Source: Streptomyces sp. DvalAA-43
GTDB taxonomy: Bacteria; Actinomycetota; Actinomycetes; Streptomycetales; Streptomycetaceae
Assembly: GCF_900091725.1 (NCBI RefSeq)
Contig: NZ_FMBW01000043.1
Coordinates: forward strand, 310,001-374,000
Reading direction: 5' to 3'
Length of the DNA: 64,000 nucleotides
Program-made: the position numbers and the translations under genes
The notes under the pieces: generated by a model
The model's database searches: none
What the model saw: the letters and a program-made list of their open reading frames with translations, nothing else
Told to the model about the DNA's origin: nothing
Part shown: piece by piece, positions 27,515 through 36,312 of the stretch
How positions within the stretch are numbered: position 1 is the first letter of the stretch
Layout: every line of letters begins with the position of its first letter

Positions 27515-29653
27515 TCAGCTCCCGGTCCTCGGCGCCCGGCCGAGGTAGCGGTAGCCGCCGTCGCGCACCCCGTAGAGATAGGCGCCCGAGCGCTTGAGGC
27601 GGTGGGTCTCGTCGAAGACGTAGGTCCGGGACACTCCTTCGTACGTGGCCGAGGCGATGCCCGTCACGAGGGCGGCCCGCGCGGGCCGTTGGGCTCCCTT
27701 GGTGAGCGTGGTGAGGGCGGCGACGACGAGCCCGGCCGCGTCGTACGCCTCGGCGGCCCAGTGGCCGGGGGCGCTGCCGAATCTGCGGCGGTGCGCCGCG
27801 GCGAACTCCTTGGCCTCGGGCGCCGTCGCGTCGATGTGGGGGGCGGTGAACTCCCAGGTCTCGGCGGCCTCCCCGGCCTCCGCCAGGAAGCGGGGGCCCA
27901 TGACGGTGTGCAGGGCCATGCGGGGCCCCTCGAAGGGGGTGGCGGCGAGGGCGCGCGCAGTGCGGGCGGCCCCGGCCGGGTCGCCCGCGTAGAAGAAGGC
28001 GTCGCTGTCATGGGCGAGCATGTCCGCGACGACCGGCGCGAGGTCCCGCGCACCGGCCGGCACCACTCGCGGGTAGGTGGTCCCGGTGGTGAGCACACCG
28101 GCGTTCATGTTGGTGAGGTAGCCCACCTGGTAGGAGGACTGGCCGCCGGACCGGTCGAGCAGCACCCCGAGCCGTTCGACGTCGGGGCGCAGCAGCAGCC
28201 GGTTGATGATCGGTTCGGCCAGGGCGCCATCGGACGGGGCGGCCTGGAAGAAGGACCTCTTGGACCTGGCGGGGTAGGCGAGCAGGAGCGAGGAGACGGT
28301 GATGACCGGCAGCATCGCCTCGTCGTAGGTGCCGAGGACGGAAGCGGTGGCGGGATCGCCGGTCGGTCCGATCACGGCGAGTACGTCGCGGTCGCGGGTG
28401 AACCGTTCGGCGACCCGCACCGCCCGGGTGGCGTCCCCGCCGTCGTCCAGGGCCTTCACCTGGAGCGTGAAGGGTCTGTCCTCACGGGAGTTGAACCGTT
28501 CGACGGCCAGGCGTACGCCGCGCTCCTGCGCCCGCCCGGCCGCGCTCCGGGGGCCGGACAGATCGGCCTGTACGCCGATGGTCCAGGCCCGTTCACCGGC
28601 CCCGGCCGCACCGGGGGCGTCGTCGCGCAGCCACTCCCGTACGGCGAAGGTGCCGCCGCCTGCCGCGGCCACCACGGCGGCACCCGCCAGCAGGAGGAGT
28701 CTCCGGCGTCCCGGCCGGTCCGCGCCCGGCGCGGGTTCCCCGGCGGTCGTGGCGTCGATGTCGGGGAGTGCCAGCATCGCGGCGGACCGGTCGGCGATCA
28801 GCCGTACGACGTCCTCGGGCAGCCAGTCGACGGACCCGTCGGGGGCGTCCTCGGTGATCAGCCCGTCGAGCTGCGCGGCGGTGGGCCGGGCGGCGGGTTC
28901 CTTGGCCAGCAAGGTGCCGAGCAGCGACCTCAGTTCGGGGTCGTCGATCCCTTCGAGGTCGGGTCGGTCGTGGACGGTGCGGTAGAGCAGCGCCTCGGCG
29001 GCGCCGCTGCCGAAGGGGGGCCGTCCGGTCGCGGCGTACGCCAGGAGGCAGCCCAGCGAGAACACGTCCCCGGCGGGTCCGGCGGCCGTTCTGCCGCCGG
29101 AGGCCTGTTCCGGCGGGAGGAAGCCGGGCGTCCCCACCACCAGGTCCGTCGCGGTCAGCGCGGTGGCGTCCACGGCCCGCGCGATACCGAAGTCGATCAG
29201 GCGCGGTCCGCCGGCGGTGAGCAGCACATTGCCGGGTTTGACGTCGCGGTGGACGAGTCCGGCGGCGTGCACGGCGGCCAGTGCGCGGGACAGCAGCCGT
29301 CCGAGCACCCGGACGCTCCGTGCCGGCAGCGGCCCGCACCGGGCCACCGCCTCCGACAGCGCGGGCCCGGGTACGAACGCCGTGGCCAGCCAGGGGCGTT
29401 CGCCCTCCGTCCCGGCGCCGGTGACCGGCACCGCCCAGGGGCTCCGCACCCGGCGGGCGGCCTCGACCTCGCGGCGGAAGCGGGCCCGGAAGTCCTCGTC
29501 CTCGGCGTACTCGGGCAGGATCACCTTGACCGCGGCGAGCGCCCCGGTCTCCGAGCGGCCGAGGTAGACCACTCCCATCCCACCGGCGCCGAGCCGTCCC
29601 AGCAGCCGGTGTCCGCCGATCCACGACGGGTCCGAGGCACGCAGCTCATCCAT
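27515..29653 (-). CDS. Transmembrane Ser/Thr protein kinase with extracellular ABC-type ligand-binding domain (first of a pair)
   Basis: 712 residues with the same architecture as its neighbour: kinase domain about 13-260 (GAGGMGVVY, K43, HRDVKPGNVLL, DFGIA), a short linker, a membrane helix about 320-340 (RRLLLLAGAAVVAAAGGG) and a type-I periplasmic-binding-like domain about 355-712 (VQADLSGPRSAAGRAQERGV, IGPTGDPATASVLGTYDEAMLP). Such fusions are known in streptomycetes, but their ligands are mostly unknown. The ATG at 29651-29653 is preceded by AAGGGGA. It is 23 bp downstream of the lipoprotein gene and 6 bp upstream of the second kinase. Confidence 0.88.
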   Translation of the reverse strand: MDELRASDPSWIGGHRLLGRLGAGGMGVVYLGRSETGALAAVKVILPEYAEDEDFRARFRREVEAARRVRSPWAVPVTGAGTEGERPWLATAFVPGPALSEAVARCGPLPARSVRVLGRLLSRALAAVHAAGLVHRDVKPGNVLLTAGGPRLIDFGIARAVDATALTATDLVVGTPGFLPPEQASGGRTAAGPAGDVFSLGCLLAYAATGRPPFGSGAAEALLYRTVHDRPDLEGIDDPELRSLLGTLLAKEPAARPTAAQLDGLITEDAPDGSVDWLPEDVVRLIADRSAAMLALPDIDATTAGEPAPGADRPGRRRLLLLAGAAVVAAAGGGTFAVREWLRDDAPGAAGAGERAWTIGVQADLSGPRSAAGRAQERGVRLAVERFNSREDRPFTLQVKALDDGGDATRAVRVAERFTRDRDVLAVIGPTGDPATASVLGTYDEAMLPVITVSSLLLAYPARSKRSFFQAAPSDGALAEPIINRLLLRPDVERLGVLLDRSGGQSSYQVGYLTNMNAGVLTTGTTYPRVVPAGARDLAPVVADMLAHDSDAFFYAGDPAGAARTARALAATPFEGPRMALHTVMGPRFLAEAGEAAETWEFTAPHIDATAPEAKEFAAAHRRRFGSAPGHWAAEAYDAAGLVVAALTTLTKGAQRPARAALVTGIASATYEGVSRTYVFDETHRLKRSGAYLYGVRDGGYRYLGRAPRTGS

Positions 29654-29676
29654 CCGGCCGTCCCCTTCTCAACTTC

Positions 29677-30495
29677 TCAACTCTGCTTCGCGACTGCGGA
29701 TCCGAGGCGCGTGAGCATGACGGCCTGGGCCTGGGTGGTGAGGTCGTCGATCTCCTTCTCGGCCCGCCCCTTGGCCCCCTTGCCCGTCACGGCCACGGTG
29801 AACCGGAGTGCCTGCGCCTGTTGCCAGAGGTACGGGTGGGGGCCGCCGAGCACACTGCTCCGGTACTCTCCGGCCTCGGTCAGCGCGTCCTCGGAGTTGT
29901 TCTGGGCGCTCTCCCCCCGCATCAGTGAGCTGGAGATCATCGAGCCGATCAGTTCGCCCTTGCGCAGCTGCTGTGTGGGGCAGCGCATCGTCTCCTCGAT
30001 CGACTCGGCCATCTCCCACCGCGCGTCCTCGCGGGTGCGGTGGACGGTCATGACGGCGGAGAGCCGGATGGGCCCCTTGCCCCGGGCCGCGGGCACTTCG
30101 AACGAGCGGGTGAGGGTGGCCAGGACGCTGCTCGCGGGCTTCTCCTGGCGCCAGACGCAGTCGGCCCCGAGGACGGGCCAGGTGGCCGGGTCGCTCTCGT
30201 ACGGGCGTCGCGCGACGACCCCGGGGCCGAAGCTGTCGGGGTCCGCGATGACCCGTCCGATGAGGTCGAGGGCCGCTTTCCGGGTGGCGGGCAGCCGGGC
30301 GGGGTCCGCGTCGATGACGGGTCCGGCATCGGCGTCGGGCGTCTTCGTGGCGGCGGTGCTGCGGGCCGGGGAGGCGCTCGGCCGCTCCTTCGCCGGAGTC
30401 CCACCGCCCCCGGCACATGCCACCACCAGCAGCAGCGGGGCCAGTGCCAGCACCCCGCGCCCGCGTGATCCTCGTATCGGTCCGCCGCGCGTCAC
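29677..30495 (-). CDS. Putative lipoprotein of a kinase operon
   Basis: 272 residues. The N-terminus is a lipoprotein signal: basic region, hydrophobic core LALAPLLLVV and lipobox VVAC with C27 as the lipidated residue, followed by a Thr/Ser/Pro-rich tether. The rest (about 60-272) is a single domain I do not recognise with confidence; it contains a CVWRQEK strand and a C-PTQQLRKGE segment, whose two Cys may form a disulfide. Its place as first gene before two sensor kinases suggests that it binds ligand or assists their extracellular domains. The start is a GTG at 30493-30495 with a weak ribosome site. Confidence 0.65.
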   Translation of the reverse strand: MTRGGPIRGSRGRGVLALAPLLLVVACAGGGGTPAKERPSASPARSTAATKTPDADAGPVIDADPARLPATRKAALDLIGRVIADPDSFGPGVVARRPYESDPATWPVLGADCVWRQEKPASSVLATLTRSFEVPAARGKGPIRLSAVMTVHRTREDARWEMAESIEETMRCPTQQLRKGELIGSMISSSLMRGESAQNNSEDALTEAGEYRSSVLGGPHPYLWQQAQALRFTVAVTGKGAKGRAEKEIDDLTTQAQAVMLTRLGSAVAKQS

Positions 30496-30586
30496 GATCG
30501 ACCACCCCGCCCCGTCTCCCCGGAATCGCGTCGATCCTATGAGTACGGAAGGGACGCGGCCGGTTCCCGAGTGATCTGTTACATCG

Positions 30587-31210
30587 TCAGGACACTGTGG
30601 GTTCGGGGTCGTTGGCGAGGCGGGCGTGCAAGTGCTCGTCGTGGTAATTCCCGTCGCCGAAGCGGTGGGAGTCGCGCAGGGTGCCCTCGAAGAGGTAGCC
30701 GCAGCGGTCGGCCACCCGGCAGGAGCTCTCGTTGCCCGCCGCGTGGGCTATCTCGATCCGGCGGGCGTCGGCCGTGGCGAAGCCCCAGCTCGTCACCGCC
30801 CTGGTCGCCCTGGTGGCGACGCCCCGGCCACGGGCGGCCGGCAGTACCCAGTACCCGATCATCGCGAGGCCGTCCTCGCGGTCGACCCAGCGCAGTGCGA
30901 CATTGCCCAGCAGGGCGCCGTCTGCGGCCGCCAGTACGGCGAAGGCGGCACCGGCGCCGCGGTCCCAGGCCCCGTCGCGCGCCGCCACCCAGGCAAGGGC
31001 GTCGGCGCGGTCGGTCGTCGCGATCGGGTTCCAGAGGGCGATCTGCGGATCCGCGGCGGCGGCCACCAGGCCGTCCAGCAGTTCCTCGGACTCCGCGTCC
31101 TCCCGGCCCCATGGCCGCAGCACCACATCGCCGAGGTCGAGTGTGGTGCGGACGAAGGTCCTTCGGCTGACGGGGTCCTGCGCGGGCTGCGGGGGCATGA
31201 CTGTGCTCAT
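30587..31210 (-). CDS. GNAT acetyltransferase, RimJ/RimL type
   Basis: 207 residues. The LRPWGREDAE start, IGYWVLPAARGRGVATRATRAVTSWGF acetyl-CoA binding block and the NESSCRVADRCGYLFEGTLR helix-strand are typical of RimJ/RimL-like N-terminal or ribosomal-protein acetyltransferases. The substrate is not predictable. It is transcribed away from the exopolysaccharide locus and shares the 340-bp region 31211-31550 with it. Confidence 0.85.
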   Translation of the reverse strand: MSTVMPPQPAQDPVSRRTFVRTTLDLGDVVLRPWGREDAESEELLDGLVAAAADPQIALWNPIATTDRADALAWVAARDGAWDRGAGAAFAVLAAADGALLGNVALRWVDREDGLAMIGYWVLPAARGRGVATRATRAVTSWGFATADARRIEIAHAAGNESSCRVADRCGYLFEGTLRDSHRFGDGNYHDEHLHARLANDPEPTVS

Positions 31211-31379
31211 GGCCCCATTCGTACCCGGCCGCCGGGGCCACCGCCAGCGAATTTCCGCCGGTCACAGGCCCGGGGGCCGAGCACGGGTCCGCCGACCCGG
31301 TGGCCCGGTACGGGAGTTGGACGACTGTTCATCCCCGTGTGCGCCTGTGATTCCCGCACGACACGGACAGAACGATCGA

Positions 31380-31395
31380 ATAGGTCTGGACCACT
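31380..31395 (+). promoter_or_regulatory. Candidate DasR operator (dre) 1
   Basis: ATAGGTCTGGACCACT matches the published dre consensus ACTGGTCTAGACCACT at 13 of 16 positions and keeps the GGTCT-x-x-ACC dyad core with the right half perfect. DasR is the GntR regulator that senses glucosamine-6-phosphate. It lies 155 bp upstream of the GT2 start. Confidence 0.5.
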
Positions 31396-31480
31396 CACGG
31401 ATACCTCGATCCGCCCTCTCCGCCCTCGACGCCTCCGCCCCACACCCCGTTCCACACTCCCTTTTAACGCTCCCTTCGCA

Positions 31481-31496
31481 AATGGTCTATACCTTT
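31481..31496 (+). promoter_or_regulatory. Candidate DasR operator (dre) 2
   Basis: AATGGTCTATACCTTT matches the dre consensus at 12 of 16 positions, with the TGGTCTA left half perfect. It overlaps the AT-richest part of the presumed GT2 promoter, a typical place for a repressor site, and resembles the TGGTCTAGACC-type repeats of chitinase promoters. Confidence 0.45.
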
Positions 31497-31550
31497 GGCG
31501 CTAGGGTGGGGGTCATCTGATGCCGCCACATACCTGGCCATAGGGGTCTT

Positions 31551-33227
31551 ATGACGATCCATCATCTTCCTCAGCCACCTTCCGACTCCGAGCTCTACTG
31601 GTACTTCGGCCCGCAGCGCCGCTGGGTACTGATCAGCTCCTCGTTCGCCTTCGTGCTCACCGCGGCGACGATGCTGACCTTCGCCCTGCGCACCCCGGCC
31701 CTGTGGGCCTTCCTCGCGGTGCTGGCCCTCAACGTCGTCGCCCTCACGCTCTCCTCGGTCAACAGCCTGCGCCAGCGCCGGCTGACCAGGCGCTCGCACG
31801 AGGTGCTCGTCCACGCCTGGGACCCTCCCGAACTCCCTTCCGTCGACCTGTACTTGCCGACCTGCGGCGAACCGCTCGCCGTGCTGGACAACGCCTACCG
31901 CGCGGTCTCCGCGGTCGACTGGCCCGGTGCGCTGACCGTCTGGGTGCTGGACGACGCCGCGAGCCCCGAGGTCGCCGGGCTGGCCGCCTCGTACGGCTAC
32001 CGGTACGTCGTCCGCCCCGACCGGGGCCATCTCAAGAAGGCGGGCAATCTCAACCACGCGCTCACCCTGAGCAGCGCGGAGTACATCGCCGTCCTGGACG
32101 CCGACTTCGCGCCCAGGCCCGACTTCCTGCGCCATCTCGTGCCGTATCTCGCCGATCCGGGGGTCGGCATCGTGCAGAGTCCGCAGTGCTTCGACACCGA
32201 CGAGTCGATGAGCTGGATCCAGCGCGCCGCGGGGTCGGCCCAGGAGTGGTTCTTCCGCTGGATCCAGCCGTCCCGGGACGCGAGCGACGCCGCCATCTGC
32301 TGCGGCAGCAACGCGGTCTACCGCCGCAGCGCGATCGATCTGGCCGACGGCTTCGCCAAGCTCGACCACAGCGAGGACCTGTTCACCGGCCTCGCCCTCC
32401 ACGAGCAGGGGTTCCGCACCCTGTACGTTCCGGTCCTGGTGGCCAAGGGCACCTCGCCGGACAACCTGGCGTCCTTCGTCAACCAGCAGTACCGCTGGGC
32501 GATGGGCAATCTGCACCTGATGGGGACACCCGTCCTCAAGCGCATGCGCGCGCCCTGGCGGATGCGGCTCTGCTTCTACGAGGGCATCGTCGGCTATCTG
32601 ACGACGGCGGTGAACACCTTCGCGGCTCCGCTGCCGCCGCTGGTGATGCTGTTCCGGTACCCGGACGACGTCCGCCCCTGGCACGTGCTGCCACTGCTCG
32701 CCCCGCTCTGGCTCTGGCACGTGCTGCTGCCGCGGATCAGCCGGTCCCGCTGGCGGGTGGAGGTGATCCGGGCCAACGTCCTGACCAGCGTCGCCGCCGG
32801 GGCCGCCTTTCTGCACACCCTGCGTGGCCGCAGCGCGGCCTGGGTGCCCACCGGGGCCGGCGGCACGGTGAAGGGCGGCATGGCCCGCCGGGTCGTGATC
32901 GTCTCCCTCGCCTGGCTCTGCTGCTCCACCGGGGCGGCCGTCGCCGGGCTCGCCCTGGCGGTGGCCCGCAACGGCTGGGTGCCCAACTGGGGCCTCGCCC
33001 TCTATCTGCTGGTGCAGTGCCAGATCAACCTGCCCCTGATACGCGACCTGTCGGCCGAACTGCGCCCCGCCCGCCCGGCATCCGGAACCGCGCGGCGCGT
33101 ACGGCCGACGGGGCGCCGCCTGCTGCCCCGGCGCTGGCCCGAAGCGCTGGCCGCCACCACACTGCTCCTGCTCACCGCCCTGCTCGCATCCGGTTGGGTC
33201 AACCCGATGCTGCCCTGGCTGAGTTGA
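31551..33227 (+). CDS. Cellulose-synthase-like GT2 membrane glycosyltransferase
   Basis: 558 residues. Two N-terminal membrane helices (about 25-46 and 50-70), a cytosolic GT2 domain, and four or five C-terminal helices (about 330-555). The processive-synthase residues are all present: D134-D135, the D183-A-D185 metal site, the catalytic S-E275-D276 motif (TED equivalent) and QQYRW at 312-316. There is no PilZ domain, so no direct c-di-GMP control is visible. It should polymerise a beta-linked polysaccharide from a UDP-sugar and thread it through the membrane; the product (cellulose-like, beta-1,3-glucan or GlcNAc polymer) cannot be told. The downstream fusion gene begins 16 bp after the stop, implying an operon. 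Confidence 0.85.
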   Translation: MTIHHLPQPPSDSELYWYFGPQRRWVLISSSFAFVLTAATMLTFALRTPALWAFLAVLALNVVALTLSSVNSLRQRRLTRRSHEVLVHAWDPPELPSVDLYLPTCGEPLAVLDNAYRAVSAVDWPGALTVWVLDDAASPEVAGLAASYGYRYVVRPDRGHLKKAGNLNHALTLSSAEYIAVLDADFAPRPDFLRHLVPYLADPGVGIVQSPQCFDTDESMSWIQRAAGSAQEWFFRWIQPSRDASDAAICCGSNAVYRRSAIDLADGFAKLDHSEDLFTGLALHEQGFRTLYVPVLVAKGTSPDNLASFVNQQYRWAMGNLHLMGTPVLKRMRAPWRMRLCFYEGIVGYLTTAVNTFAAPLPPLVMLFRYPDDVRPWHVLPLLAPLWLWHVLLPRISRSRWRVEVIRANVLTSVAAGAAFLHTLRGRSAAWVPTGAGGTVKGGMARRVVIVSLAWLCCSTGAAVAGLALAVARNGWVPNWGLALYLLVQCQINLPLIRDLSAELRPARPASGTARRVRPTGRRLLPRRWPEALAATTLLLLTALLASGWVNPMLPWLS

Positions 33228-33243
33228 AAGGCCCCTCAGAACA

Positions 33244-36200
33244 ATGTCCACGACCATGGCTCCCGGCGTCCGCCGCGGGGTCGTCCCACCCTCCGAAGCG
33301 CCGCCCGCCGGGGGTGGTTCCGGGCCGGGTCCGCGCCGCGCCGGGTTCCGCCCCGACATCGAGGGGCTGCGCGCGGTCGCGGTGCTCGGGGTCCTCGCCT
33401 TCCACGCGGCCGTGCCCGGTCTGACCGGCGGCTTCGTCGGAGTCGATGTCTTCTTCGTCATCTCCGGCTATCTGATCACCGGGCTCCTGTTACGTGAGGC
33501 CGTCACCACCGGGCGCATCCGGCTCGGCGAGTTCTTCTCCCGCCGGGCCCGCAGGCTGCTGCCCTCCGCCGCCGTGGTCCTCGGCGCCGTCGCCCTGGCC
33601 GGGGCCTGGCTCACCGTCCCACTGCGCCGTACCGAACTGGAGTACGACGTGGTGGCGGCGGCGCTGTCCACCGCCAACTGGCGCTTCGTCCAGCAGCAGA
33701 CCGACTACCTCGCGGCCGGGCACGACCAGAGCCCGTTGCTGCACTTCTGGTCACTGGCCGTGGAGGAGCAGTTCTATCTGCTCTGGGCCCCGCTGCTCGC
33801 CGCTTTCGTGTACGCCGCCGCCAGGGCGGTGCGCCGGGGCCGTGCCGTGCGGGCCGCGGTGACCGCCTTCACCGCGCTGCTGACGCTCGGCTCCTTCGCC
33901 CTGTCCCTGCACTGGACGGGCGACTCCGTCTCGCTGGCGTATCTCGGAACTCCTTCGCGGATATGGCAGTTCGGCATCGGCGCGCTGCTGGCGCTGCTGC
34001 CCTGGCACCTGCTGCGCGGCCCCCGCCCCCTGCGCCTGCTCTCCGGGTGGGCGGGTGCCGGAGCGCTGTCGTGGTGCATGGTCGCGTACGACGCGTCGAC
34101 CCCGTACCCCGGATACGCCGCGCTCGTGCCGACGCTGGCCACGGCGGCGGTCATCCTGGCCGGGATACCCGGCCGGTCCCCCGGCGCGAACGCGAACGAC
34201 CCGGACGCGTACGGAGTAGGGCGGCTGCTGGCGGGCCGGGCACCCCGTGCGATCGGGCGGCTCTCCTACACCCTCTATCTGTGGCACTGGCCCGTGCTGG
34301 TCCTCGCCGAGGCCCGCCTCGGCGCTCTGGACTGGCCGCTGAAGGCGGCGCTCACGGCAGCGTCCGCGCTGCCCGCGCTGGCCACCATGCGATGGGTCGA
34401 ACAGCCGGTGCGGCACAGCAGGACCGTGTCCGAACTGCCCCGGCGCGGGCTGTCGGTGGGGGTCTCGGCCGTTGCCATCCCGGTGGTGCTCGCGCTGGTG
34501 ATGGGCACCACGACCCTGCGGCTGCTGGGTCCGGCCGCGCCGGTGGACGTGAAGGGCCTGCCGCCGGGCGCGGCCGAGGGCCCGCATCTGCTGGCGCGGA
34601 ACGGTACGCCGCTCACGGGCGGCCCCGTGGTGCCCAGTCCCGTGCAGGCGCGCAAGGACTTCCCGCCGGACGGGGCCTGCGAGGTGGCGCCGCCGGTGAC
34701 CAGCAGCCCGCCCTGCCTGTTCGGGGCGACTGGCAGCCCGGACCGCGTCGTGCTGCTCGGCGACTCGCATGCCGGGCAGTGGTTCTCCCCGGTGCTCGCC
34801 CTGGCGGCCCAGCGCGGCTGGGCGCTCCAGGAGTTGGTGAAGCAGGGCTGCCCGTTGCCCGAACTCCAGGTGGTGAACCCGCAGTTGGGCCGCACGTACC
34901 ACGAGTGCGACACCTGGCGCGCGGACACGCTGGACCGGATCGGGAAGGGGCCCAAGCCCCGTCTGATCGTGATCGCCTCCCTCAACCGCTACACCGACGA
35001 CCAGCGACTCCTCACCAGGGGATGGGAGAAGACGCTCAAGCCGCTGCGTGCGCTCGGTGTCCCGATCGTGTATCTGGAGGACACCCCCGTGCCGGGGAAG
35101 GACATCCCCGCCTGTGTCTCCGGGCACGCCGCGGATCCGGAGGCCTGCGCCTTCGACCGGGGCACCGCGCGGTGGCCCGATCCGCTCGCGCGGCGGATCG
35201 CGTCCGGGCGACTGCCCGGGGTGCGGGCCGTCTCGGTCAACGAGGCGCTGTGCCCGTCGAAGGGGGCGACCTGCCCGGCGGTGCGGGACCGCATCCTGCT
35301 GTACCGGGACGACGCCCATCTGACCGATGTCGCCGCGGTGGTCCTCACTTCCCGGCTCGAACGGCTCCTCACGGAGGCCGGGGCGCTCTCCGAAAGCCCC
35401 GCACCGGAGGCGGACGGCTGGACGCGGGTGCTGCACGACGACTTCGACGGACCGGCGGGCAGCCGCCCGTCCGCCGCCCGGTGGACGTACGACCTGGGCA
35501 CTTGCTACCCGGGGTGCCCGGCCCCGCAGTGGGGAACCGGTGAGATCGAGACCATGACGGACTCGGCCGACAACGTCCGCCTGGACGGGAAGGGGTCGCT
35601 GGAGATCGTCCCCACGCGCAGGGACGGCAGATGGTACTCCGGCCGGATCACGTCCCGGCGGTCGGACTTCGCGCCGCCTCCCGGCGGTGTGCTGCGGATC
35701 GAGGCGTCCATCGCGCTGCCGGATGTCACCGGTAGCGCGGCGGCGGGCTACTGGCCGGCCTTCTGGACGCTGGGGGCGAAGCTCCGCGACGGCTACACGG
35801 GGTGGCCCTCGGTCGGGGAGCTCGACATCATGGAGTCCGTCAACGGCCGTGACACCGTCTTCGGCAGCATGCACTGCGGCGTCCTCGACGGCGGCCCCTG
35901 CGAGGAGCCGGTGGGTCTGACCTCGGGCCCGCAGCCGTGCCCCGGCTGCCGTACCGCGTTCCACTCCTACGCCGTCGAGGTCGATCTGACACCCGGCGCC
36001 GAGGAGGTGCGCTGGTACCTGGACGGGCGCGTCCACCACCGGGTCACCGAGGCCGGAATGGATGCCGGGACCTGGGACCGGGCGGTGCACCACGGGCTGT
36101 TCCTGATCCTGAACGTGGCCATGGGCGGCAAGCTCCCGGCCGCCGACGGCGCCACCCCGGGCCCCGGCACCGAACCCGGGCACCCGATGCGCGTCCAGCA

Positions 36201-36252
36201 CGTCACCGTCTCGACCCGGGAGGTTGCCACCCGCCCCCGCTCCCGCCCCTGA
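33244..36252 (+). CDS. Three-domain membrane protein: acyltransferase-3, SGNH esterase/transferase and GH16 glycosidase
   Basis: 1002 residues. Residues about 34-400 are an OafA/YrhL-type acyltransferase-3 with RPDIEGLRAVAVLGVLAFH (H54), VDVFFVISGYLIT and HFWSLAVEEQFYLLW, in about ten helices; a further helix lies near 415-435. Residues about 440-715 are an extracytoplasmic SGNH domain with S508 in GDSH and D689-x-x-H692. Residues about 725-990 are a GH16 domain with E859-L-D-I-M-E864, the nucleophile/acid motif of the family. AT3-SGNH fusions acetylate surface glycans; adding a GH16 hydrolase or transglycosylase in the same chain is unusual. Together with the GT2 it would modify and cut or graft the exported chain outside the cell. 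Residue 83 is a TTA leucine codon. Confidence 0.85.
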   Translation: MSTTMAPGVRRGVVPPSEAPPAGGGSGPGPRRAGFRPDIEGLRAVAVLGVLAFHAAVPGLTGGFVGVDVFFVISGYLITGLLLREAVTTGRIRLGEFFSRRARRLLPSAAVVLGAVALAGAWLTVPLRRTELEYDVVAAALSTANWRFVQQQTDYLAAGHDQSPLLHFWSLAVEEQFYLLWAPLLAAFVYAAARAVRRGRAVRAAVTAFTALLTLGSFALSLHWTGDSVSLAYLGTPSRIWQFGIGALLALLPWHLLRGPRPLRLLSGWAGAGALSWCMVAYDASTPYPGYAALVPTLATAAVILAGIPGRSPGANANDPDAYGVGRLLAGRAPRAIGRLSYTLYLWHWPVLVLAEARLGALDWPLKAALTAASALPALATMRWVEQPVRHSRTVSELPRRGLSVGVSAVAIPVVLALVMGTTTLRLLGPAAPVDVKGLPPGAAEGPHLLARNGTPLTGGPVVPSPVQARKDFPPDGACEVAPPVTSSPPCLFGATGSPDRVVLLGDSHAGQWFSPVLALAAQRGWALQELVKQGCPLPELQVVNPQLGRTYHECDTWRADTLDRIGKGPKPRLIVIASLNRYTDDQRLLTRGWEKTLKPLRALGVPIVYLEDTPVPGKDIPACVSGHAADPEACAFDRGTARWPDPLARRIASGRLPGVRAVSVNEALCPSKGATCPAVRDRILLYRDDAHLTDVAAVVLTSRLERLLTEAGALSESPAPEADGWTRVLHDDFDGPAGSRPSAARWTYDLGTCYPGCPAPQWGTGEIETMTDSADNVRLDGKGSLEIVPTRRDGRWYSGRITSRRSDFAPPPGGVLRIEASIALPDVTGSAAAGYWPAFWTLGAKLRDGYTGWPSVGELDIMESVNGRDTVFGSMHCGVLDGGPCEEPVGLTSGPQPCPGCRTAFHSYAVEVDLTPGAEEVRWYLDGRVHHRVTEAGMDAGTWDRAVHHGLFLILNVAMGGKLPAADGATPGPGTEPGHPMRVQHVTVSTREVATRPRSRP
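33490..33492 (+). other. TTA (bldA-dependent) leucine codon in the AT3-SGNH-GH16 gene
   Basis: The codons at 33481-33495 read Gly-Leu-Leu-Leu-Arg with the third Leu as TTA (residue 83). TTA is very rare in Streptomyces and needs the tRNA encoded by bldA, which is linked to development. It sits early in the gene, where it would block translation in a bldA-off state. Confidence 0.9.
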
Positions 36253-36255
36253 CCG

Positions 36256-36301
36256 GCCGCGCCGCGCAGCACACCGAGTCGGCTCCGGTGCGCGGCGCGG
36301 C
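36256..36301 (+). terminator. Strong hairpin after the GH16 fusion gene
   Basis: GCCGCGCCGCGCA (36256-36268) pairs perfectly over 13 bp with TGCGCGGCGCGGC (36289-36301), with a 20-nt loop, starting 3 nt after the stop. A short GGTTTCC follows. Confidence 0.8.
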
Positions 36302-36312
36302 GCGGTTTCCAT

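Larger units (their letters stand above)
31211..31550. promoter_or_regulatory. 340-bp divergent promoter region upstream of the GT2 operon
   Basis: No gene seen. It holds two DasR-like dre sites (31380-31395 and 31481-31496), an AT-richer stretch 31460-31500 likely to contain the GT2 promoter, and the GT2 ribosome site AGGGG at about 31542. The left end carries the acetyltransferase promoter, for which I see no clear hexamers. Confidence 0.55.
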
